NCBI RefSeq assembly: GCF_905201705.1
Contig: NZ_CAJKOX010000050.1
Span: 1 to 26,471, forward strand
Origin: an uncultured Marvinbryantia sp.
GTDB taxonomy: Bacteria; Bacillota; Clostridia; Lachnospirales; Lachnospiraceae
DNA: 26,471 nt
Direction of reading: 5' to 3'
Position numbers and translations under genes: made by a program. Positions 15,938 through 24,176 of the stretch are shown here, piece by piece; positions within the stretch are counted from its first letter, which is position 1; each line of letters starts with the position of its first letter. The notes below the pieces were generated by a model. The model did no database searches. It had not been told where the DNA came from and saw only the letters and a list, made by a program, of their open reading frames with translations.

Positions 15938-16671
15938 AAAAGGAGACAAAACGGACGATGGGAAGCAATGTATATGGCGTAGTGCTTGCGGGCGGGATCG
16001 GCAGCCGCATGGGCAATATTGAAAAGCCGAAGCAGTTTATGGAGATCGGCGGAAAGCCGATTATCGTTCATACGATCGAGAAATTTGTGGTAAATCCTAC
16101 TTTTGAGCGGATTATTGTGCTTTCACCGCGGCAGTGGATGAATTACACGCAGGACGTCATTCGCAGGTATATCCCGATGAACAGTCGGATAGATGTGATC
16201 CAGGGCGGGGAGACGCGCAATGAGACGATCATGAACTCTATCCGTCATATTGAGAAAAATTATGGGCTGGATGAGGATACGGTGATCGTTACGCACGATT
16301 CCGTGCGGCCGTTTGTCACGCACCGGATCCTGGAAGATAATATCCGCTATGCAAAGGAGATGGGAGCCTGCGATACGGTGATCCCGGCGACGGATACGAT
16401 CGTGGAAAGTGCGGATAATAAACAGATCACCAGTATCCCGAACCGCTCGAAAATGTATCAGGGGCAGACGCCGCAGAGCTTTCGCGCGAAAAAGCTGCGG
16501 GATGTTTATATGGCGCTGACGGAGGAGGAAAAGGCAATTCTTACGGACGCCTGCAAGATCCTGGTCCTGAAGGGAGAGCCGGTGTACCTGGTAGAGGGGG
16601 AAGTATTCAACATCAAGATCACGTATCCGCATGATCTGCGCGTGGCGGAGTCTTTGTTAGGAGGAAACTGA
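15934..16671 (+). CDS. tarI: TarI-like ribitol-5-phosphate cytidylyltransferase (IspD fold)
   Basis: This 245-residue IspD-fold enzyme would join D-ribitol-5-phosphate and CTP to give CDP-ribitol. Seen are the nucleotide loop LAGGIGSRMG (18-27), KPKQF (31-35), HDSVRPFV (121-128) and QTPQSF near 183. IspD and TarI share this fold; the adjacent TarJ and CDP-alditol transferases make TarI the better reading than isoprenoid IspD. Its ATG at 15934 overlaps the previous stop by four bases, with GGAAG seven bases upstream. An ATG at 15958 is closer to the family's usual start and has AGGAG twelve bases upstream, so the true start may be 8 codons later. tarJ follows two bases after its stop. Confidence 0.85.
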   Translation: MKKETKRTMGSNVYGVVLAGGIGSRMGNIEKPKQFMEIGGKPIIVHTIEKFVVNPTFERIIVLSPRQWMNYTQDVIRRYIPMNSRIDVIQGGETRNETIMNSIRHIEKNYGLDEDTVIVTHDSVRPFVTHRILEDNIRYAKEMGACDTVIPATDTIVESADNKQITSIPNRSKMYQGQTPQSFRAKKLRDVYMALTEEEKAILTDACKILVLKGEPVYLVEGEVFNIKITYPHDLRVAESLLGGN

Positions 16672-16672
16672 T

Positions 16673-17698
16673 ATGCTAAATACTGTTTATCAGCTAAAGG
16701 CTGCCAGACAGTTTGAGGTCGTATTTAAAAATATTGAGCTGGATGACCGGCATGTGCTGGTGCGCCCGACGCATCTGTCCATCTGTCACGCCGACCAGCG
16801 CTACTATCAGGGAACGCGCCCGGAGGCGGTGCTGCGCGCAAAGCTGCCGATGGCGCTGATCCACGAGGGGATCGGAAGGGTGGTCTACGACCCGACCGGC
16901 AGCTTTCGGATCGGGGATGAGGTGGTCATGATCCCGAACCATCCGTGTGAGACAGATCCGGTGATCGCGGAGAATTATCTGCGGTCGACGAAATTCTGCG
17001 GAAGCAGTAAGGACGGCTTTATGCAGGAGTATGTTTCTCTGCTGCCGGACCGAGTGGTATTGCTCCCGGAGGGGATCGACAAGATCACCGCGGCATTCAC
17101 AGAGATCGTGACGGTGAGCTATCATGCCGTCCGGCGCTTTCTGCGCTTTTCGCATGAGAGGCGCGATACGATCGGCGTCTGGGGGGATGGCAATCTTGGC
17201 TACATCACATCACTTCTGCTGAAAAAAATGCTGCCGGGCTCAAAGGTGTATATTTTCGGCGTCAACCGCAATAAGCTGAGCGATTTTTCCTTTGCGGACG
17301 ATACCTTTCTTGTCTCGCAGATACCGGAAGGACTGCAGGTAGATCATGCATTTGAGTGTGTGGGAAGCAGCGCCTCCGCGAAGGCGATCGACCAGATCAT
17401 CGACCGCATCCGTCCGGAGGGGACGGTCAGCCTGCTGGGAGTCAGCGAGGATCCGGTGCCGATCAACACTAGGATGGTTCTGGAGAAGGGGCTGCGTTTC
17501 TTTGGAAACAGCCGCAGCGGCAGAGCGGATTATGAGGGGCTGATGAAGCTCTATGAAGAGAATCCGGACATTCCGTTTTATCTGGAGAACATCGTCGGCA
17601 CACAGATGAAGGTGAACAGCATTCAGGATATTGTGAAAGCATTTGAGGCGGACATCCACAAGATGATCGGAAAAACGATTATGATCTGGAACGAATAG
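16673..17698 (+). CDS. tarJ: TarJ-like ribulose-5-phosphate reductase (MDR family)
   Basis: A zinc-type medium-chain dehydrogenase of 341 residues that would reduce ribulose-5-phosphate with NADPH to ribitol-5-phosphate for TarI. Visible are the zinc-site pattern C38 in LSICHADQRYYQG and HE at 64-65 within ALIHEGIGRVV, the TarJ-type ENYLRSTKF with SSKDGFMQEYV (about 100-121), and the dinucleotide loop VWGDGNLGY at 169-177. The gene begins two bases after tarI and has AGGAGG in the right place, so the two are translated together. The tarI-tarJ pair is the recognised source of CDP-ribitol. Substrate identity is inferred from pairing and family resemblance. Confidence 0.88.
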   Translation: MLNTVYQLKAARQFEVVFKNIELDDRHVLVRPTHLSICHADQRYYQGTRPEAVLRAKLPMALIHEGIGRVVYDPTGSFRIGDEVVMIPNHPCETDPVIAENYLRSTKFCGSSKDGFMQEYVSLLPDRVVLLPEGIDKITAAFTEIVTVSYHAVRRFLRFSHERRDTIGVWGDGNLGYITSLLLKKMLPGSKVYIFGVNRNKLSDFSFADDTFLVSQIPEGLQVDHAFECVGSSASAKAIDQIIDRIRPEGTVSLLGVSEDPVPINTRMVLEKGLRFFGNSRSGRADYEGLMKLYEENPDIPFYLENIVGTQMKVNSIQDIVKAFEADIHKMIGKTIMIWNE

Positions 17699-17708
17699 AG
17701 GACTTTCT

Positions 17709-19070
17709 ATGAAGAAAATACTGATCCGGGCGCATATGTCGCCCTTTGATAACTGGGACGCGCAAAGCGTGCTGCGGGATGATAAGATCGGCACAAATGC
17801 CGGTAATATGATTTTTATTAACAGTATTATGCGTGCACTGATGACGGAGGATGTGCAGATCGACGTTTTTAATACCAGACGCGATCTGACGGATGAAAAT
17901 GTCAGGCGCATCAATGCGGAGTACAGCTGTGTAATATTTCCGTTTGCAAATGCCTTTCGGCCTTCCTTTCAGTGGGAGCTCCAGACCATCACGAAGTTTA
18001 TCAAAAAACTGAAGGTTCCCTGTATTGTGATCGGCGTGGGCATTTCGGCGACCTTTGCAAATCCGTTAAAAGAAAAAAATTCCTTTGATGAGACGGTGAA
18101 GGAATTTGTCAAAGCGATTCTCGATAAATCGGCGGTGGTTGGAACGCGCGGGGAGGAAACCTCGGCATATCTGACACGTCTTGGTTTTCGGGAGGGGAAG
18201 CATCACCGGGTGATCGGCTGTCCGTCGATGTTCTGGAACGGTGATAAGCTGCCGGAAATCAGGAAGAAGGAGCTTAACGGAAAATCGTCGGTGAGCGTAA
18301 ACTGGAAGATCGACCTTCCGGAGCCGATTCACGCATTTATGCGCAGCAATGTAAAGCAGTTTGAGGATTTCACTTATGTGCCTCAGATCACGGACGAGAT
18401 CAGACTGATGTATTACGGAACGCCGTTCCCGGAAGGAAAATATAAAAAGATCACTGAAGGGTACCCGGCGCAGTCGTGTCATCCCTGGTACATGCAGGAC
18501 AAGGCGCGCGCCTTTGTGAACGTCCAGTCGTGGGTCGGATATCTGCGCGAAAAGGATTTTTCGTTCGGCAGCCGTATTCACGGAAACATTGCGGCGCTGC
18601 TTGCCGGAACGCCGGCTTATGTGATCGTGTCGGATTACCGTATCTCGGAGCTGGTGCGCTATCACAATATCCCGCATATCAATTATCAGGATTTAAAAGA
18701 AGAGGACAATATATTTACGCTTTATGACAAAGCGGATTATACGCGCCTGTATGACGGTCACAGGGAGCGTTTTGAGAATTACAGGGGCTTTTTGGAGGAA
18801 AACGGACTTGCACATACGTTTGACATGGGAGCGGACGAGACACGCCCCTACGACAGAAAGTTGCAGGAGCTGTCTCTGCAGCCGGCGCTGCAGCCCTTTT
18901 TCTCTGTCCCTGCACAGGAGCAGGCGCGCAGGCTTTCGGAGGCGTGGCAGGACAGAGAAATGCTAAGAAAGCAGTATGAAGAGGTGAAATCACTGGAAAT
19001 GCTGCTGAAGCTCCGGCGGATGGATACGTATGTGAAATGGATTTTAAAGAAACTAGGCAGAAATAAGTAG
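17709..19070 (+). CDS. Polysaccharide pyruvyl transferase family protein
   Basis: The 453-residue protein matches the PS_pyruv_trans family, whose members add pyruvate ketals from phosphoenolpyruvate to sugars of surface polymers (for example CsaB). The start IGTNAGNMIFINSIMRAL (about 27-44), the IVIGVGISA strand (about 106-114), GTRGEETSAYLTRLGF (145-160) and the signature GSRIHGNIAALLAGTPA (287-303) are all seen; the conserved His291 is in this last motif. The C-terminal about 60 residues form a charged helical tail. It sits between tarJ and another CDP-alditol transferase; the site AGAGGA is placed across the tarJ stop. Pyruvylation is the best guess, but some family members have other acceptors or functions. 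Confidence 0.83.
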   Translation: MKKILIRAHMSPFDNWDAQSVLRDDKIGTNAGNMIFINSIMRALMTEDVQIDVFNTRRDLTDENVRRINAEYSCVIFPFANAFRPSFQWELQTITKFIKKLKVPCIVIGVGISATFANPLKEKNSFDETVKEFVKAILDKSAVVGTRGEETSAYLTRLGFREGKHHRVIGCPSMFWNGDKLPEIRKKELNGKSSVSVNWKIDLPEPIHAFMRSNVKQFEDFTYVPQITDEIRLMYYGTPFPEGKYKKITEGYPAQSCHPWYMQDKARAFVNVQSWVGYLREKDFSFGSRIHGNIAALLAGTPAYVIVSDYRISELVRYHNIPHINYQDLKEEDNIFTLYDKADYTRLYDGHRERFENYRGFLEENGLAHTFDMGADETRPYDRKLQELSLQPALQPFFSVPAQEQARRLSEAWQDREMLRKQYEEVKSLEMLLKLRRMDTYVKWILKKLGRNK

Positions 19071-19080
19071 AGGAATCGTT

Positions 19081-20292
19081 ATGAAGTTGGTAAAGAAGGT
19101 TGTGCATGGCATTAGCTGGCGGGTGGCTGTGTTTTTCAGAAGATTGCTGGCGCGTTGCTATAATACTGCGACACAGAAGATATTGTACCCGCTCAGTTAC
19201 CGGAAGTACAGCAGGGAAGCGGTGCAGAAAGATAAGATCGTGTTCCTGGAAATCCGTATGATGGAGCTGACAGACAATTTTCAGCGTATTTACGACGCGC
19301 TCCAGAGAGAGGGAAAGTATCGGTTTACGGTGTGCTGCATAGGCAGTGAGCTGGCGTCCCGCGGCCAGCAATGTAAAAACAGTCTTGCAGCGCTGAAGGA
19401 GATCGCCACCGCCAGATATGTATTCATTAATGACTCATCCTCTCTGATCAGCTGCATTCCGCTGCGGCCGGAGACAAAGGTCATCCAGACCTGGCATGCC
19501 TGCGGGGCATTCAAACGCTTTGGATTCAGCACGGCGCAGAAGCAGTTCGGCGGCTCCTATAAGCAGCTGATGCGCTTCCCTCTTCACAAAAATTTTTCGC
19601 TGGTGACGGTCAGCAGCCCGGAGGTGATCTGGGCGTATGCCGAGGCCTTTCACATGGAAGACCGCAAGGAGGATATTGTGGCGACAGGTATTAGCCGCAC
19701 CGATGTGTTTTACGATCAGGCGGCGATCGCAGCGGCTTACGAAAAAATTCATCGTCTGGTTCCTGCGAGCAGGGATAAAAAAGTCATTCTCTATGCGCCG
19801 ACCTACCGCGGGCGTGTGGCAAAGGCGTATTCCCCGGAAGAAATGGATCTGGAGCAGATGCATGAGGCACTTGGGGAGGAATATGTGCTGGTATTCAAGC
19901 ATCACCCATTTGTGAAGAACCGTCCGGTTGTGCCGGAGAGCTTAAAGGACTTTGCAATCGATCTGACTGCGGATATGACGATCGAGGAGCTGCTGATGGT
20001 GAGCGACGTATGCATATCCGACTATTCCTCGCTGGTGTTTGAGTACTCTCTTTTTGAGCGCCCGATGCTGTTCTTCGCATATGATCTGGAGGAATATTAC
20101 GATTGGCGCGGGTTCTACTACGATTACGCAGAGATGACGCCCGGTCCGACTTGCAAAACGACAGAAGAAATGATAGACTATATAAAAAATCTGGATACCA
20201 GATTTGACAGGCAGAAAGTGGTTGACTTTAAAAATAAATTTATGAGCGCGTGTGACGGACATGCGACAGAGCGGATCTTGGAATTACTATAG
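19081..20292 (+). CDS. CDP-glycerol/ribitol glycerophosphotransferase family protein, second copy
   Basis: At 403 residues, it has the GT-B-like CDP-alditol transferase domain with TWHACGAFKRFGF (137-149), ILYAPTYRGR near 236-245, FKHHPFV (272-278) and ISDYSSLVFEYSLFERP (312-328). The sequence is distinct from the first copy, so the two probably act at different steps, such as priming and extension. A basic hydrophobic N-terminus (about 1-25) may hold it to the membrane. AGAGGAA precedes the ATG, and the gene follows the pyruvyl transferase by ten bases. Its stop at 20290-20292 marks the end of the GC-richer part of the locus. Ribitol versus glycerol cannot be settled from the sequence. Confidence 0.85.
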   Translation: MKLVKKVVHGISWRVAVFFRRLLARCYNTATQKILYPLSYRKYSREAVQKDKIVFLEIRMMELTDNFQRIYDALQREGKYRFTVCCIGSELASRGQQCKNSLAALKEIATARYVFINDSSSLISCIPLRPETKVIQTWHACGAFKRFGFSTAQKQFGGSYKQLMRFPLHKNFSLVTVSSPEVIWAYAEAFHMEDRKEDIVATGISRTDVFYDQAAIAAAYEKIHRLVPASRDKKVILYAPTYRGRVAKAYSPEEMDLEQMHEALGEEYVLVFKHHPFVKNRPVVPESLKDFAIDLTADMTIEELLMVSDVCISDYSSLVFEYSLFERPMLFFAYDLEEYYDWRGFYYDYAEMTPGPTCKTTEEMIDYIKNLDTRFDRQKVVDFKNKFMSACDGHATERILELL

Positions 20293-20350
20293 ATGAAAAT
20301 GGGAAGAAGCTTCCGGTTAGTATACAAAAATAAAAATGGAGAGAAAGAAT

Positions 20351-23128
20351 ATGGGTTTGGACAAAAAATTAACAGTTGTTATCAGCTTGATATCGGAAGG
20401 TTCGTTGCAGAACACGTTGGAAAGCATTTTTCGGAAGAATCCGGAAATTGCCAGTCAAACAGAAGCGATAATCTTGGATTTTGTTAATTCTGAAGAAAGC
20501 AGATGTGAGTGCCGTAAAGCTTTAGAAAACTTTTCAGATTGCGAAGTTATTTTAAAGGAGGCAAATAGACATCGGGCAGTACATTATAATGAGGAAGCAC
20601 TGTCTGCGAAAGGAAAAAATATTGCGTTTATTAGTGCAGGAGAAATGTATACGGATGGGGCTGTTCAAAAAGCAGTAAAAATGTTTGAAGAAAAACAGGT
20701 GGATGTTGTCAGCGTGCGTCCGGTTTTTATCGATATGCAAGGCAATACCATAAATTATGCGATTGCTCCGCAAAAAACAAAACGAATGAATGTTTTTAAT
20801 GAAACGAAAAATATGCAGTTTCAGTTGAAGGGTTATTTTTTTAAGAGGGATATCTTTCAGACGATTCAGTTTCAAGAGGATATGGGGATAGAATTTCCAT
20901 ATATTTTTTTGATGAAGCTGTTTTTGAAAAAACCAGAGTATTTTTTCCTGGCAAATGATTGTTTGAAATATTATATTGGTGAGGAAGATGACTTCTCAAC
21001 AAATCTTTATCAGTATCAGATGGAATGGTATAGCTGGTCTGTGAGACATGTGCTGACTCCTTTTGTGCGGGATTACGGTGGAGAAACATATGAACAGAGA
21101 CGTTTTGTGATGGCATGTGTGTTGTATTTGATGTATGCAAAATTTCATTGCAATTCAAACGACAGAAACAAGAATATGCTTGATCGGGAACAGCTCTCAG
21201 AGTTTTTAAAAAACTGTCAAGAGCTGTTAATGTATATTGATGAAGACATTATTTTACAGAAAATAACAATTGGAACCTATAACATTCCAAGATCCCTAAA
21301 GTTCTTCTTTATAAGGCTGAAAACAGAAAAACTTGGCGTACCATATCGTATCATTGATATGGGGTCGGACTTTGCCGTTAAAATCAACAGACCTGAAAAA
21401 TTGGGTGGGGTTATAAACGAGTTTGAAAAACTTAGTACGATAAAAAAGATTAGTAGAGAGACAGTTTTAGTACATGCGATCAATCTGAGAAACTCCTGTT
21501 TAGAAATAGATGCGGTAACAACGCTTTCTGATTTCTTAGATGCAGATCAGATTCAGATTTTTGCTGAAATTGATGGGCAAAGAATTGATATTACACCGAC
21601 GCAGGCTTACCCTCTGCTAAAATGCTTTGGTGTAACATATGCACGTAAATTCCCTTTCCATATCAGCATACCATTAGATAAGGAAAAGCGGAAACAACAG
21701 ATTACATTTTATCTGATAGTAAATGGCAGAAAATGCAAACTGGGTCTTTCCTTTCCAAAGGCGGCAGGGAGACTGTCAAACGCTATCCCGGGACATGGTT
21801 ATTGGGAATATGCGCCAAACTGTATTTTATACAGGTATCAAGGCTCTTTATGGACTTTGAAAACCACTGCGTTACGGAAGCTGGTGCGTGAGCTGAAGCT
21901 TTGCCGGGAAATTATGAAAAAATGTGTTGATAAGAAGACAGCACATGATGCGGTAAAACTGAGAGTTTTGTACCATTTGGCAAAACCATTTTATAAAAAC
22001 AAAAGAATTTGGCTGACATTTGATAAGATTTATAAGGCAGGAGATAATGGAGAATATATGTACCATTATCTGCATGAACACCAGAAAAACATCAAAATCT
22101 TTTATGTTATTCAAAAAGACAGCCCGGATTATGAAAGGATGAAAGCAAACGGAGAAAATATACTGATTCATGAATCACTGAAGTGTCAATTAATGGCGCT
22201 TTTGTCAGAAACTGTTTTGGCCACGCATGCTACTATTATTTCGTATTGTGGGCTGCCTAAGAAAATACAGCCTTATATAAGAGATCTTTTCAATGCAGAG
22301 CTGGTATGTATTCAGCATGGACTGACTATTCAGAAGATTGCTCAATATCAGGGAAGAACATTTGACAACACAAACTTTTATTGCTGCGCTTCAAAATATG
22401 AAGTTCAGAATATTATGCACCCGATATATGATTATCGCAAAAGTGATATTTCGCTTGTGGGAATGGCAAGGTATGACGGTCTGAAAAATAATGACCAGAA
22501 GCAGATTCTGATAACACCAACGTGGCGGCGAGACGTTGTAAACAGCGGAATTGCGTATGTAAAAAAGACCCATAATACGCACTTTAAAGATAGCGAGTAT
22601 TATCGCATTTACAATGGCTTAATTAATGACGCAAAGCTGATTTCCTGCGCAAAAGAGTGTGGGTATCGGATTATTTATCTTCTGCATCCGGCAATGAGCG
22701 CGCAATCGGTAGATTATGAACGAAATGATTATGTTCAGATCGTGGAGGCAACCGGGAATATGAGCTATGAAAAAATACTAACAGAATCCAGTCTCATGGT
22801 TACAGATTATTCGGGTGTACAGTTTGATTTTGCGTATATGAGAAAGCCGATTCTTTATTATCATCCAGATACGCTTCCGCCGCATTATGAAGCAGGGGGA
22901 TTGATTTATGAGACAATGGGGTTTGGCCCTATATGTCAAAATCATGAGGAAATCGTGGAGAATCTTTGCGAATACATGAAAAATCAATGTAAGATGAAGG
23001 AAATGTATGTAAAACGTGCGGACGACTTTTTTGCATATGATGATTTTGAAAATTGTCATAGAATATATGAGGCAGTAGAAAACTATATGGATGAAACTAA
23101 AAGGGGAAAAATGAATGGATACTGCTAA
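20351..23128 (+). CDS. Large bifunctional protein: GT2-like domain plus TagF-like CDP-alditol transferase
   Basis: From ATG 20351 (GGAGAG seven bases upstream; an ATG at 20336 is less likely) the protein has 925 residues. The first about 240 residues look like a divergent GT2 domain (KLTVVISLI at the start, FISAGEMYTD where the DxD-type motif is expected). A middle region of about 300 residues (about 240-545) matches no family I know. The C-terminal about 370 residues are the TagF transferase: QHGLTIQKI near 654, LLHPAMS near 777 and TDYSGVQFDFAYMRKP near 817. The pairing of GT and TagF is known in teichoic-acid and capsule loci. Base composition is clearly more AT-rich than in the genes before it. 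The acyltransferase gene overlaps its stop by 14 bases. Confidence 0.82.
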   Translation: MGLDKKLTVVISLISEGSLQNTLESIFRKNPEIASQTEAIILDFVNSEESRCECRKALENFSDCEVILKEANRHRAVHYNEEALSAKGKNIAFISAGEMYTDGAVQKAVKMFEEKQVDVVSVRPVFIDMQGNTINYAIAPQKTKRMNVFNETKNMQFQLKGYFFKRDIFQTIQFQEDMGIEFPYIFLMKLFLKKPEYFFLANDCLKYYIGEEDDFSTNLYQYQMEWYSWSVRHVLTPFVRDYGGETYEQRRFVMACVLYLMYAKFHCNSNDRNKNMLDREQLSEFLKNCQELLMYIDEDIILQKITIGTYNIPRSLKFFFIRLKTEKLGVPYRIIDMGSDFAVKINRPEKLGGVINEFEKLSTIKKISRETVLVHAINLRNSCLEIDAVTTLSDFLDADQIQIFAEIDGQRIDITPTQAYPLLKCFGVTYARKFPFHISIPLDKEKRKQQITFYLIVNGRKCKLGLSFPKAAGRLSNAIPGHGYWEYAPNCILYRYQGSLWTLKTTALRKLVRELKLCREIMKKCVDKKTAHDAVKLRVLYHLAKPFYKNKRIWLTFDKIYKAGDNGEYMYHYLHEHQKNIKIFYVIQKDSPDYERMKANGENILIHESLKCQLMALLSETVLATHATIISYCGLPKKIQPYIRDLFNAELVCIQHGLTIQKIAQYQGRTFDNTNFYCCASKYEVQNIMHPIYDYRKSDISLVGMARYDGLKNNDQKQILITPTWRRDVVNSGIAYVKKTHNTHFKDSEYYRIYNGLINDAKLISCAKECGYRIIYLLHPAMSAQSVDYERNDYVQIVEATGNMSYEKILTESSLMVTDYSGVQFDFAYMRKPILYYHPDTLPPHYEAGGLIYETMGFGPICQNHEEIVENLCEYMKNQCKMKEMYVKRADDFFAYDDFENCHRIYEAVENYMDETKRGKMNGYC

Positions 23129-24137
23129 GAAAAGAGATTATTTTTTTGATAATGCCAAGTTTTTGCTGATAATGTTGGTAGTGCTGGCACATGGTATTTC
23201 TCAATTAAAAAGCTACTCAAGAATAGCAACTATGCTATGGTATATAATAAACACCTTTCATATGCCAACCTTTATTTTTATATCGGGGTATTTTGCAAAA
23301 AGCTACGTGAAAGATGACAGATTTAATATACAAAAGCCTTTTACGTATTTGATGTTATATGTTTTTTCGCAGATAGCAGTGACGGCTTTTGAAGTCCTGG
23401 TATTGAAAGAGAAGATAGACTACAGTTTTTTTAAAGCAAGAAGTTCACTTTGGTTTTTACAAGGTCTTGTAGCGTGGCATATTTTGTTGCCGTATTATGC
23501 AAAATTGAAAAGAGGGTTTGTAATTCCTTTTGCATTTTTGTGCGGTCTGTTGGTGGGATACGATAGAGCGGCAGACGGGACATTTGCGCTGCAGCGTGTA
23601 ATGGTTCATTTTCCGTTTTTCCTATTGGGTTATTACAGCACAAAAGAGAATATTGAAAAGTTATTGAATAAAAAAGGAATCAAGCTTGCGGCAGCATTGG
23701 TGTTTATTGGATTCGCAATGATTGCGTACAAGTACGCAAAAATGATTCCGGGCAGGATTCTTGAATGCAGCTATAATTATTTTGCGATTGATAACATTGG
23801 AATTTCTTCCGTTTATTTATACTGGATCGCAAGGGCGCTGTTTTACGTGTCTGCTATATTGCTTGGAGGAGCATTTCTTGTATGGGTGCCCAGAAAACAA
23901 ACATTTTTTACAAAATTTGGAAGCAGAACACTTCAGGTATATATTCTGCATCGCTTCTGGTATTTGGCCTGGCTGAAATATGAGTGGTGGAGAATGTTTA
24001 CTTCTGATATAGGAAAAATTGTGCTGGTGATATTGCTCGTTGCATTTACATTTTTGCTGTCTTTAAAAATCTTTGAATATCCGTTTAAGTGGGTGATGGG
24101 AATAAAAATTGCTCCTATTTTGAAGAAAGAAAAATAA
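23115..24137 (+). CDS. Acyltransferase family 3 membrane protein (O-acetyltransferase-like)
   Basis: This 340-residue polytopic protein begins with FFDNAKFLLIMLVVLAHG (10-27), the usual first helix of the family with its conserved His26. It continues with FHMPTFIFISGYF and about nine further helices, ending in a basic tail. Family 3 enzymes transfer acyl groups, often acetyl, to sugars or polyols of surface polymers, so it probably O-acylates the polymer made here. The start lies 14 bases inside the preceding gene, with AAAGGGG upstream, which indicates coupling. It is the last + strand gene of the run, and a convergent hairpin follows within four bases. The exact substrate is unknown. Confidence 0.87.
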   Translation: MDTAKKRDYFFDNAKFLLIMLVVLAHGISQLKSYSRIATMLWYIINTFHMPTFIFISGYFAKSYVKDDRFNIQKPFTYLMLYVFSQIAVTAFEVLVLKEKIDYSFFKARSSLWFLQGLVAWHILLPYYAKLKRGFVIPFAFLCGLLVGYDRAADGTFALQRVMVHFPFFLLGYYSTKENIEKLLNKKGIKLAAALVFIGFAMIAYKYAKMIPGRILECSYNYFAIDNIGISSVYLYWIARALFYVSAILLGGAFLVWVPRKQTFFTKFGSRTLQVYILHRFWYLAWLKYEWWRMFTSDIGKIVLVILLVAFTFLLSLKIFEYPFKWVMGIKIAPILKKEK

Positions 24138-24140
24138 AAA

Positions 24141-24173
24141 ACAGGGTAAGGCTTTTCGAAGACCTTACCCTGT
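24141..24173. terminator. Convergent terminator between the acyltransferase and SDR genes
   Basis: ACAGGGTAAGG (24141-24151) pairs perfectly with CCTTACCCTGT (24163-24173), and part of the 11-base loop can also pair. On the minus strand a long T-rich run follows (complement of 24120-24140), making a strong terminator for the SDR gene. On the plus strand the run is preceded by A-rich sequence and followed by TATATTAT. Confidence 0.8.
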
Positions 24174-24176
24174 ATA

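Noticed and set aside
20293..20487. Short 64-codon frame starting right after the second CDP-alditol transferase
   Set aside because: It overlaps the 925-residue gene out of frame, has no Shine-Dalgarno sequence of its own, and shows no family features.
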